From Lachnospiraceae bacterium (GTDB taxonomy: Bacteria > Bacillota > Clostridia > Lachnospirales > Lachnospiraceae): a stretch of 33,508 bases of DNA. A model generated the notes under the pieces. The model was given only the letters and a program-made list of their open reading frames with translations. It ran no database searches and was not told the origin of the DNA. The stretch is from positions 1 through 33,508 of the forward strand of contig CAAGKE010000236.1 of the NCBI GenBank assembly GCA_900770325.1, written 5' to 3'. The translations under genes and the position numbers were made by a program. This document shows positions 16,896-24,152 of this stretch, in pieces. Numbering within the stretch: position 1 is the stretch's first letter; each line of letters starts with the position of its first letter.

Positions 16896-18068
16896 ATGAA
16901 TTATAAAAAGTGGAATATCGCATTTCTCTGCCTTGTTCTTGCGGTATTTACGGTACTGGCGTCCGTGAATTATGTTGTAGATCCCTTTGGATATTTTTCC
17001 TTCCAGGCAGGAGATTATGAAGCGGTTGACTTTCCTGTGGATACCACCTATTATCAGAGAGAACTGAAAGCGCAGCATGTGCTGCATTACAGTGATAATT
17101 ATGATGCATATCTGATCGGCGGTTCCAAGTCCGGGAGCTACCGGGCAGAGAAGCTTCAGGAACTGGACGGTTACCGGTATTACAGCATGTATGAAGCGGG
17201 AGGCAGCTTTTACGAATATGAACTGGAAACGGAATTCCTGCTGAAATATGCGAATCCGAAGAAAATCCTGCTGAGTATCAGCGGAGGAGAAGTAAATTAT
17301 CTGAAACGGAACCAGGAGGATATTACCGTAAAGGTTCCGGCGATCTTAACCGGAGAATCCCGCTTCCTGGAAATGATTGATTTTCTTTTTATGGATATCA
17401 CCAGAAGCATAGACAGGCTGAAGGAAAGACTGAACGGAAAATCCTATGCAGAGCTGACTCCTACGGGAGAGAGGAATCTGAGCAAATATTATCAGAAAAT
17501 GGAAAACGGGACGGACATGGAAGAATATACCCGCAATGCGGTGCTGGATACCTTTGCTGCCCGTATGAAAACCCTGTTTACGAAGGATAAGGAAGCATCC
17601 TATATTGAGGAAAGCCTTGCTTCTCTGAAGCGGATCAAGGAAATGTGTGACAGCAGCGGCGTGGAACTCATGGTGATCGTTGCGCCATCCTTTATCAGTG
17701 AAATGGGGAAATTCGAAAGCTCTTATTTCCGGACTTATCTGAATGAGATTGCTTTGATTACGGATTACTGGGATTTCAGCGGGTTCCATGATATTGACTT
17801 AAATCCCTATAATTTTTATAATGACGGACATTTTTATTACGAGGTGGCCGACCTGGTGATCGATACCATTACGGGGAAAGACAGCTACCCGGGCTTTGGA
17901 TACTACGTAACCAGGGAAAATGCGGCGCAGCATCTTGCGGAACGGGAAGCAGATTATGCGAGGCTGCAGGAGGAATATCTGGAAACAGGAACCATCCGGC
18001 TTTTAGGACAGGAGGACGAAAGTTGTCTGGTGAAGAGCGAAACAGAAAAGCAGCAAGGATCTTGCTGA
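16896..18068 (+). CDS. Membrane-anchored SGNH/DltD-like partner of the MBOAT acyltransferase
   Basis: A 390-residue protein with an N-terminal signal anchor (WNIAFLCLVLAVFTVLASVNYVV) and an extracytoplasmic domain. A candidate nucleophile is Ser77 in LIGGSKSGSYR (SGNH block I-like GxSxS), and a candidate Asp/His pair is Asp310 and His312 in FYNDGHFYYE near the C-terminus, the position expected for the DxxH block. Sequence similarity to DltD/AlgJ-type proteins is structural rather than close. AGGAGG overlaps the MBOAT stop. Its last 46 bases overlap the response regulator gene in another frame. Confidence 0.75.
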   Translation: MNYKKWNIAFLCLVLAVFTVLASVNYVVDPFGYFSFQAGDYEAVDFPVDTTYYQRELKAQHVLHYSDNYDAYLIGGSKSGSYRAEKLQELDGYRYYSMYEAGGSFYEYELETEFLLKYANPKKILLSISGGEVNYLKRNQEDITVKVPAILTGESRFLEMIDFLFMDITRSIDRLKERLNGKSYAELTPTGERNLSKYYQKMENGTDMEEYTRNAVLDTFAARMKTLFTKDKEASYIEESLASLKRIKEMCDSSGVELMVIVAPSFISEMGKFESSYFRTYLNEIALITDYWDFSGFHDIDLNPYNFYNDGHFYYEVADLVIDTITGKDSYPGFGYYVTRENAAQHLAEREADYARLQEEYLETGTIRLLGQEDESCLVKSETEKQQGSC

Positions 18069-18730
18069 TCGAGGATGAGGAAAAGCTTGCGGAAACGCTG
18101 GCAGACTATTTGCAAATAAGTGGATATGAGGTAATATATGCTTTGAGCGGCTACCGGGGAATGGAGATCTTTTACGACAGAATGCATGAACTGGATCTGA
18201 TACTGCTGGACATTATGCTTCCGGATATCAGCGGAAGTGAGATTCTCAAGGAGATCCGGCAGCGTTCCAGGGTGCCGGTGATCATGGTCACAGCACGCAG
18301 CTCCGTCCAGGACCAGCTCCAGAATTTTGAAAATGGAGCGGATGATTATATTACAAAGCCCTATGTGCTTTCTATTGTGAAGGTACATATCGAGGCTGTT
18401 TTAAGACGGGTGGGAAAGCTGCAGAAACAGATCAGCGCAGGCGGAATCGTTCTGGAACCGGAGGGACGGAATGCTTTTTGTGACGGGGAAAAACTGATCC
18501 TTACGCCCAGAGAGTATGAGGTTTTGGAATATCTGATCTGCAACCGGAAGAGAGTCCAGAGCCGGGAGACGATTCTGGAGGCGCTTTGGGGATACCATTA
18601 TGTGGGGGATACCCGTACGGTAGATACGATCATTAAGCAGCTTCGCAGGAAGCTGGGAAAATGCGGCGGATACATTAAGTCTGTATATGGGGTAGGATAT
18701 TTGTTTGAGGACGGGACGGATGAAAAGTAA
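18023..18730 (+). CDS. OmpR/PhoB-type response regulator
   Basis: A 235-residue two-domain regulator. The receiver domain has the acidic pair in LLIEDEEK, the phosphorylated Asp in LILLDIMLPD, the switch Thr in VIMVTAR and the Lys in DDYITKPY. The winged-helix output domain includes LTPREYEVLEYL, VDTIIKQLRRKLG and IKSVYGVGYLFE. It starts at TTG 18023, with GGAGG (18011-18015) seven bases upstream, inside the 3' end of the SGNH gene, so it is coupled to it. The kinase gene overlaps its end. It probably controls this operon or cell-envelope genes (inference). Confidence 0.93.
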   Translation: MSGEERNRKAARILLIEDEEKLAETLADYLQISGYEVIYALSGYRGMEIFYDRMHELDLILLDIMLPDISGSEILKEIRQRSRVPVIMVTARSSVQDQLQNFENGADDYITKPYVLSIVKVHIEAVLRRVGKLQKQISAGGIVLEPEGRNAFCDGEKLILTPREYEVLEYLICNRKRVQSRETILEALWGYHYVGDTRTVDTIIKQLRRKLGKCGGYIKSVYGVGYLFEDGTDEK

Positions 18731-20174
18731 GCTAAAGACAAATCTGATTATTATGGAGCTGGCGTTTTTGCTGATCGCAGTAGGAGGAAGCATTCTGGTG
18801 TATCACCTTTTTGCTTCCTCCTGTTATACCAGCCTGAAGGCGCGTATGGTAAGGGAGGCTTTCGGAGATATCCGGGAGATCGACTTATCCAGTCTGGAGG
18901 AGGAAGATCAGCAGATATTGGAAAGCTATGAAGAAGAGTCTCTTTCTTTTACCATAGCGGATAAAGACCTGCAGCCGGTCTACGTGACCAATGCTCAGGA
19001 TTCGGAGCATATGGTGCAGAAAAATATCCAGCTTCATCTGGAGGAGTTTCAGCAGAATCCTCAGGTGATACAGATCAGCAGCCGGGATCTGGAGAGAAGC
19101 CGGCTGAGAGGAATCCTGACACAAAACGGGATGGATTATTATGTTTGTATCAAGGAAGTAAATAACGGCCTGAGCAGTGCCTTTTTTTATACAGAACGTT
19201 TTCTTCTTCTGGTGGTGGCAGTGACATTGCTGCTGGGCAGCTTTGTGATGTATATGCTGGGACGGCGGATCGCAAAACCCATCGAGAAGATGGCGGTGGT
19301 TTCCAAGAAGCTGGCGGATCACGATTTCTCTGCCAGGGTGAAGGAGGAAACTCCCTATACCGAGGTGAATGAGCTGGCCAGAAATTTCAATAATATGGCG
19401 GATCAGATCCAGTATTACATTCAGGAACTGGAAAAGCGCAACAAAGAGCTGGAGGGCAGTAATACACATTTGCGGGAACAGAATGAACGCAATGAACAAC
19501 TGGAGCGGATGCGCCAGGAATTAAACGCGAATATTTCTCATGAGCTGAAAACACCGCTGGCTATCATTTCCAGTCAGGTGGAGATGCTGGAATTGCTGGA
19601 TGGCAGCAGGACGGAAAAGAGCAGCTATTATTTTTCCTCTATCCAGGAGGAGATCCGGAAAATGTCTGATATGATCCAGAGTCTTCTGAAGATCTCAGAG
19701 ACGGGGCATGAGCTGGAACGGCTGGAATGCAGGGAAGTGGATCTTTCAGAAGTTACCGAGTATCTGATTTTAAAATATGATGCTCTGTTCCGGCAGAAGA
19801 ATATCAAACGGATCTGCCGGATGGAACAGGGATGTCAGGTCCTGGCAGACCGGAGCAGCATAGAAAAAGCTATGAGCAACTATATGCTCAATGCCTTCCG
19901 GCATGCCGCAGCGGGAGAAAAAATCCTGATCTCCGTGGAGAGGCAGGAGAAGCAGGTGTATTTTCGTGTCTACAATGACGGAGCCGGAATCGGGCAGGAG
20001 GATATGGACCATATCTGGGAAAGCTATTATCAGGGGGAAAACCAGGAGAATCACACAGGTCTGGGATTGTATATTGTAAAAACCATCGTTCTCCTTCACG
20101 GAGGAAAATACGGGGTAATCAACAGGGAGAAGGGCGTGGAATTCTGGTTTTCCCTGCCGGCCTGCAGGGAATGA
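18720..20174 (+). CDS. Sensor histidine kinase, HAMP-containing, partner of the OmpR-type regulator
   Basis: A 484-residue kinase. ATG 18720, with GAGG nine bases upstream, overlaps the regulator's stop by 11 bp; a TTG at 18705 is the alternative. Order: TM1 (LIIMELAFLLIAVGGSILVYHLF), an extracytoplasmic sensor of about 120 residues, TM2 (FLLLVVAVTLLLGSFVMYMLG), HAMP, a coiled coil rich in Glu/Asn/Arg, HisKA with the phospho-His in NISHELKTPLAIIS, N box NYMLNAFRHAA, G1 NDGAGIG and G2 TGLGLYIVK. All catalytic boxes look intact. Last gene of the eight-gene run; a terminator follows. Confidence 0.93.
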   Translation: MKSKLKTNLIIMELAFLLIAVGGSILVYHLFASSCYTSLKARMVREAFGDIREIDLSSLEEEDQQILESYEEESLSFTIADKDLQPVYVTNAQDSEHMVQKNIQLHLEEFQQNPQVIQISSRDLERSRLRGILTQNGMDYYVCIKEVNNGLSSAFFYTERFLLLVVAVTLLLGSFVMYMLGRRIAKPIEKMAVVSKKLADHDFSARVKEETPYTEVNELARNFNNMADQIQYYIQELEKRNKELEGSNTHLREQNERNEQLERMRQELNANISHELKTPLAIISSQVEMLELLDGSRTEKSSYYFSSIQEEIRKMSDMIQSLLKISETGHELERLECREVDLSEVTEYLILKYDALFRQKNIKRICRMEQGCQVLADRSSIEKAMSNYMLNAFRHAAAGEKILISVERQEKQVYFRVYNDGAGIGQEDMDHIWESYYQGENQENHTGLGLYIVKTIVLLHGGKYGVINREKGVEFWFSLPACRE

Positions 20175-20191
20175 TGCCCGGAAATAAAAGG

Positions 20192-20249
20192 AAAGCTGCA
20201 GTGAGACTGCGTGTATTGTGATACGTGATTTCGCTGCGGCTTTTGTTTT
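20192..20249 (+). terminator. Terminator closing the ABC-ligase-MBOAT-kinase operon
   Basis: AAAGCTGCAG (20192-20201) pairs with CTGCGGCTTT (20234-20243) over 10 bp with one wobble, followed by TTTTGTTTT. The loop holds a further small GTAT/ATAC hairpin. Confidence 0.75.
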
Positions 20250-20378
20250 ATGGTAAGAAAAGCCAAAACCGGTTCGGATTTTATCCGGAAACAAATTGCA
20301 AAATCCTTAACTGAAGCAGAGTAAAATACAGACATATAATAAATCAAAGAAATACTTTGACTGGCAGCTAAAATGTCA

Positions 20379-20394
20379 TTACTGTGAGCAGTAA
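20379..20394. promoter_or_regulatory. Short inverted repeat TTACTG-TGAG-CAGTAA upstream of the dynamin operon
   Basis: A perfect 6-bp inverted repeat with a 4-bp centre, 41 bp before the -35 of the operon promoter. It contains CTGTGA, the core also found in the two direct repeats over the promoter. A possible regulator site, by position only. Confidence 0.35.
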
Positions 20395-20434
20395 CCCAAA
20401 TGTCGAATAGACGTTGTATAAATGACGAAAATGG

Positions 20435-20463
20435 TTGATAAGTTATTCGCTGTGAATTATAAT
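20435..20463 (+). promoter_or_regulatory. Promoter of the calcium-loop/peptidase-dynamin operon
   Basis: TTGATA (20435-20440), exactly 17 bp, then a consensus TATAAT (20458-20463). The start codon is 80 bp downstream, leaving a leader of about 70 nt. It lies after the previous operon's terminator, so the six-gene cluster has its own transcription start. Confidence 0.8.
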
Positions 20464-20498
20464 ATGATTAGTGATTTTATACAGTAATTTGCTGTGAA
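20446..20498 (+). repeat. Direct repeats TTYGCTGTGAA over the promoter, 42 bp apart
   Basis: TTCGCTGTGAA (20446-20456) lies inside the -35/-10 spacer and TTTGCTGTGAA (20488-20498) lies in the early leader. The 42-bp offset equals four helical turns, so both would face the same side of DNA. GTCGAATAGAC near 20402 and GTCTATTGGAC near 20505 form a further imperfect inverted pair around the whole region. They are candidate operators for a repressor. Confidence 0.45.
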
Positions 20499-20542
20499 AC
20501 AGGATGTCTATTGGACGATTTGTTGATTAGGGAGGGAAAGGA

Positions 20543-21679
20543 ATGTTTGATTATAACGAATTAAATTTTGATTTCGATGGTGACGGAATACCTGATTCTC
20601 ATGCAGATTTTTTTGACTCGGACGGTGATGGCATCGTGGATACAGCGGCTGTTGATTTTGATGGCGACGGAGTGGCAGATGCTATGCTGTTTGATTCGAA
20701 TCAGGATGGTATGTGGGATGCTGCAGGAATGGATCTGGACGGGGACGGCATTTTTGAGACAGAGATGTCAGATACGGACGGAGACGGCATTATGGATACA
20801 ACCGGATATGATTCGAATGGAGATGGGATCATCGATACCTATCATACAGAGCTGGATACGGATGGAGATGGAAGGATAGACACGATTATTGACGGTAATG
20901 ATTATGATCAGGATGGAGCAGTTGAAAGTCAGACGATCTATCGTGATTATGATAATGATGGTGTGTATGATGAAGTTACGAAAGGCTTTGATTCCGATGG
21001 AGACGGGGTGATCGATCAGGTGGTCACCTATTATGATTTCGATGGAGATGGAAATGAGGACCAGATTATAAGAGAACAGTGGACCGGAAATGTGGCCGGT
21101 GTCTGCGCAGATGAGCTTGGAAATTTTGATCCGTCAAAGGCAAATATGAATGCAGTATCCGGTAATCCGGTTTTGTCTATGAAAGAATGGGAGTATCAGG
21201 GGGATACCGGCCGGTGTGCATTATATTCTCAGAAATTTGTTATCGAGGAATTGACACACAGGGAAATTGATATTGAGGAGCTGGCAGACCTGGCAGAAAA
21301 AAATGGCTGGTTCAGCGAAGAAAGCGGAACTCCGTTACTTAATATGGATAAGGTTCTGGATTATTATGGGGTTCATAATGAAATGAGCTTTCACAATGAT
21401 ATAACGGACATTGAAAGATGTCTGCGGTCCGGAGGAAAAGTAATCGTTGCAATTGATGCAGATGAGATCTGGTATGGTGAAAACGATGATCTGTTCACTC
21501 CGGGAGATGGACCTAATCATGCGGTAGAGGTGATCGGGATCGATCATACCAATCCCAATAATCCGATGGTGATATTAAATGATTCGGGCAATCCCAATGG
21601 CTGTGGAGAAATGGTTCCTCTGGAAACATTTTTAGATGCATGGGAGGATGGAAATTGCCAGATGATTTCCTGTATATAA
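20543..21679 (+). CDS. Asp-rich calcium-loop repeat protein fused to a papain/C39-like cysteine peptidase domain
   Basis: A 378-residue, highly acidic protein with no signal peptide; GGGAGGGAAAGGA gives a convincing start. Residues 10-173 hold twelve loops of the form DxDxDGxxD, starting at 10, 25, 38, 51, 64, 77, 90, 105, 120, 135, 150 and 165, like EF-hand/dockerin or thrombospondin type-3 calcium loops. The C-terminal domain (about 205-378) resembles C39/papain-fold peptidases: Gln219 and Cys225 in YQGDTGRCALYSQ, His326 in GPNHAVEVIGID, and Asn346/Asp347 in VILNDSGNPNG. Activity is plausible but untested; it could be a binding-only fold. First gene of a six-gene operon with three dynamin-like GTPases. 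Confidence 0.8.
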   Translation: MFDYNELNFDFDGDGIPDSHADFFDSDGDGIVDTAAVDFDGDGVADAMLFDSNQDGMWDAAGMDLDGDGIFETEMSDTDGDGIMDTTGYDSNGDGIIDTYHTELDTDGDGRIDTIIDGNDYDQDGAVESQTIYRDYDNDGVYDEVTKGFDSDGDGVIDQVVTYYDFDGDGNEDQIIREQWTGNVAGVCADELGNFDPSKANMNAVSGNPVLSMKEWEYQGDTGRCALYSQKFVIEELTHREIDIEELADLAEKNGWFSEESGTPLLNMDKVLDYYGVHNEMSFHNDITDIERCLRSGGKVIVAIDADEIWYGENDDLFTPGDGPNHAVEVIGIDHTNPNNPMVILNDSGNPNGCGEMVPLETFLDAWEDGNCQMISCI

Positions 21680-21696
21680 CGGAGGTGTAAAGAAGA

Positions 21697-22233
21697 ATGC
21701 AGAATGTATCGATAAATCAGATAAAAAAGAATTTAAAATCCAGTGACTTTTTCCTCAATTGTAAAATTCCGATGGGATATACCGTGGGGTTTCCAATTCT
21801 TCAGATTAAAAACGGAAGTCTTTGTGTTACGTTCCCATATTTGAGATATCAGACGACCGGTGAAGTAGATAAGACTCTGGTTTTTCCAATCCGGTATGGA
21901 ATCTCACTGGAGCTTCCCACCGAAAAAATAATTTGTTTCGAAAATTATGAATACAGGGATGAATTTTGTGAGATCGATTTTGATAAACCGGTGGGGTATT
22001 TCCGGCATGATGCCATAAAGCAGTATAACAAGATGCAATATAATGATCTGTATCAGGAATTGATGAAAGAATATGATAAATTAATCAATGCTCTTTTGGG
22101 AAATGGAGCATACAGTCCTTCGGATGAAAAACGGATGGCAGAACTGCTGCAGATCCTGGTGGAACCATCCCTGCTGCCGATGTACGGAGCAATTGATCTG
22201 GATTTTTATAATAAATATTTAGCGAAAGGATAA
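21697..22233 (+). CDS. Uncharacterised 178-residue protein in the dynamin operon
   Basis: I do not recognise the family. GGAGGTGTAAAGAAGA precedes ATG 21697, 17 bp after the peptidase-like gene, and the first dynamin gene starts five bases after its stop. The first 110 residues look beta-rich (KIPMGYTVGFPILQIKNGSLCVTF, written here as KIPMGYTVGFPILQ and NGSLCVTF); the rest is helical and charged (YQELMKEYDKLINALL). No signal peptide or membrane segment. Its fixed position between the peptidase-like protein and the GTPases suggests an adaptor or regulator (inference). Confidence 0.8.
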   Translation: MQNVSINQIKKNLKSSDFFLNCKIPMGYTVGFPILQIKNGSLCVTFPYLRYQTTGEVDKTLVFPIRYGISLELPTEKIICFENYEYRDEFCEIDFDKPVGYFRHDAIKQYNKMQYNDLYQELMKEYDKLINALLGNGAYSPSDEKRMAELLQILVEPSLLPMYGAIDLDFYNKYLAKG

Positions 22234-22238
22234 AAAGT

Positions 22239-24149
22239 ATGGCTTATAAAATTTCTAATACGGATTTTTTTAAGAAACGTCTGGAAGAAACGGATGCGGC
22301 AAAAAGCGGGGAAAGCTCCAGAGCGGAGAAATACAGGAATGGCATGAATGAGGAAACGGGAACAGGGAAGGCGGAACCGCTGAAGATCGGTGCTGCAGCG
22401 GATGCAGTTTTGCGTGATTCCGGAAAGCTGCTGAAAGAAGCAGGCTATGCCGGAATGTCCGCTGAATTGGAGAAGATGCGGTTAAATGCCTGCCGTGAAC
22501 GGTTTACCATAGCAGTCACAGGAGAATTTTCAAGAGGAAAGAGTACCCTGATTAATAAATTACTGAACAGAGAATTCCTTCCGGCAGGGAACCTTCCGAC
22601 TACGGCTGTTTTGACGAGAATCCGGTATAATCCCAGAGAAGTCATCATGGCTTTTGATGAGAAAAATCAAAAGGTTTTTGAACGAAAATTGTCTCTGGAG
22701 TCGTGGGAAGGGCTGACCGCCCAGAATTTCGGAGGAGAAGATTTTCGGGGTACGGTTCTTACCGGAATTGCTTCTGAGTGGCTGAGAGATTCAAATATTG
22801 AATTGATGGATACTCCGGGAGCCGGAGATCTGAGTGAGAGCAGGGCAAAAGTAGTGGGAGATGCACTCCTGGGATGTGATGGAGCAATTATTACAGTTAG
22901 TGCTGCTTCTCCCCTGAGCCTGAGTGAAAAACTGTTCATTGAGGAAAGACTGCTGGCTCGTAAGCTGCCGTTTCTTCTTCTGGCAATTACAAAGCTGGAT
23001 ATGATCCCGATTGAGGAAAGAGCAGGGGTGATTCGTTACATAAAGGATAAGCTGGAAAGCTGGAATATGGATATTCCTGTGTATGTTCCGTACCCGGTGG
23101 AGATGAATGAGACTACCTATGATAACATAATGGGACTGGATAAGGTACGGAATGAGATTTACCGGTGGATCACATGCAGGGAAAGAACAGAGCTGACGGA
23201 AACATGGCTGCTGGAAAAAACATCGGATATGATGGGACATGCAATTTCTTCTCTGTCGGAAAAAAAGCTCCTGCTGGAAGAAAGGGACAGGGAAAAACGG
23301 AATGCGCTTCTTTCAGACAAAAAACAAAAATTAGCGCAGGCGCAGCTGACCTGGGGAGAACTGAAGCTTCAGATGAACCGGAAGTGCACAGAGTGCTATC
23401 AGCTTTTGTTAACCAGGGTAGATGATTACGCGGAGAATATTACAGAACGGCTTCAATATGAAGCGTCACATGCCGGTAATCCGCAAAAATGGTGGGCGGA
23501 GGATTTTCACTACAGAGTCAAGATCGAGCTGACGAATATGGCTGTAGGAATTGAAAATATAGTATCCAGACAGATTGGAGAAGATGCCCGCTGGTATTGT
23601 GCGGCCATTGAGAAAACATTTCATTCCTGTATTCTCTATCAGAAAGAAACGATTTCCGACAAAGATTTATTTAGAAACTTTGATGTGGGAGGAAAGGTTA
23701 AGCTTGAAAATCTGGATAAGCAGCGTAATGTATTTAAAATCGGATCTGCAGTGCTAAGTGTTTCCGGATTTGCTCTTTTCAGTGCGCTGGGCTTTTTACC
23801 GATTGTTGCGACTATGGGAATCGGAACCGGAACAGCGATCTTCTCAGAAAAATTCTTCCGTAAGAAGATCGAGGAACAAAGGGAAGAAATCAAGAAGGAA
23901 ATAGCCAGGTGCGTTCCTGTATTTATTCAGGAAGCAATGGCAGAAAGCGAAAGCCGTCTGGAAGCGGTTTATAAAAACCTGATCGATGAAGCAGAGAAGA
24001 GTGAGAAGTCATGGCTGGAGCTGCAAAAGGATGCAATAAAAAACAGTGATACTGCAGAAGCGGATAAAACGTATGAGGTGCTTACAGATCATCTGGAAAA
24101 GCTGCAAAAGCAGGCGGATACTGTTCTTGAGATGTTAAAGGAGAGATAA
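22239..24149 (+). CDS. Dynamin-like GTPase 1
   Basis: A 636-residue bacterial dynamin-like protein. G1 is GEFSRGKS at residues 95-102, the G2 Thr lies in LPTTAVLTRIRY, G3 is DTPG at 191-194 and G4 is TKLD at 251-254. A long charged helical region follows, then a hydrophobic hairpin-like segment at about 503-535 (SVSGFALFSALGFLPIVATM) expected to insert in the membrane, then a C-terminal coiled region. The N-terminal ~90 residues are an extended charged helix. The three tandem GTPases differ strongly in sequence, so they are likely to assemble as a hetero-oligomer (inference). Confidence 0.9.
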   Translation: MAYKISNTDFFKKRLEETDAAKSGESSRAEKYRNGMNEETGTGKAEPLKIGAAADAVLRDSGKLLKEAGYAGMSAELEKMRLNACRERFTIAVTGEFSRGKSTLINKLLNREFLPAGNLPTTAVLTRIRYNPREVIMAFDEKNQKVFERKLSLESWEGLTAQNFGGEDFRGTVLTGIASEWLRDSNIELMDTPGAGDLSESRAKVVGDALLGCDGAIITVSAASPLSLSEKLFIEERLLARKLPFLLLAITKLDMIPIEERAGVIRYIKDKLESWNMDIPVYVPYPVEMNETTYDNIMGLDKVRNEIYRWITCRERTELTETWLLEKTSDMMGHAISSLSEKKLLLEERDREKRNALLSDKKQKLAQAQLTWGELKLQMNRKCTECYQLLLTRVDDYAENITERLQYEASHAGNPQKWWAEDFHYRVKIELTNMAVGIENIVSRQIGEDARWYCAAIEKTFHSCILYQKETISDKDLFRNFDVGGKVKLENLDKQRNVFKIGSAVLSVSGFALFSALGFLPIVATMGIGTGTAIFSEKFFRKKIEEQREEIKKEIARCVPVFIQEAMAESESRLEAVYKNLIDEAEKSEKSWLELQKDAIKNSDTAEADKTYEVLTDHLEKLQKQADTVLEMLKER

Positions 24150-24152
24150 AGG

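Noticed and set aside
20568..20879. 103-codon frame inside the calcium-loop repeat region
   Set aside because: It is a shifted reading of the repetitive GATGGAGATGG-type codons of the real protein and yields a Met/Ile/Trp-rich product with no sense.
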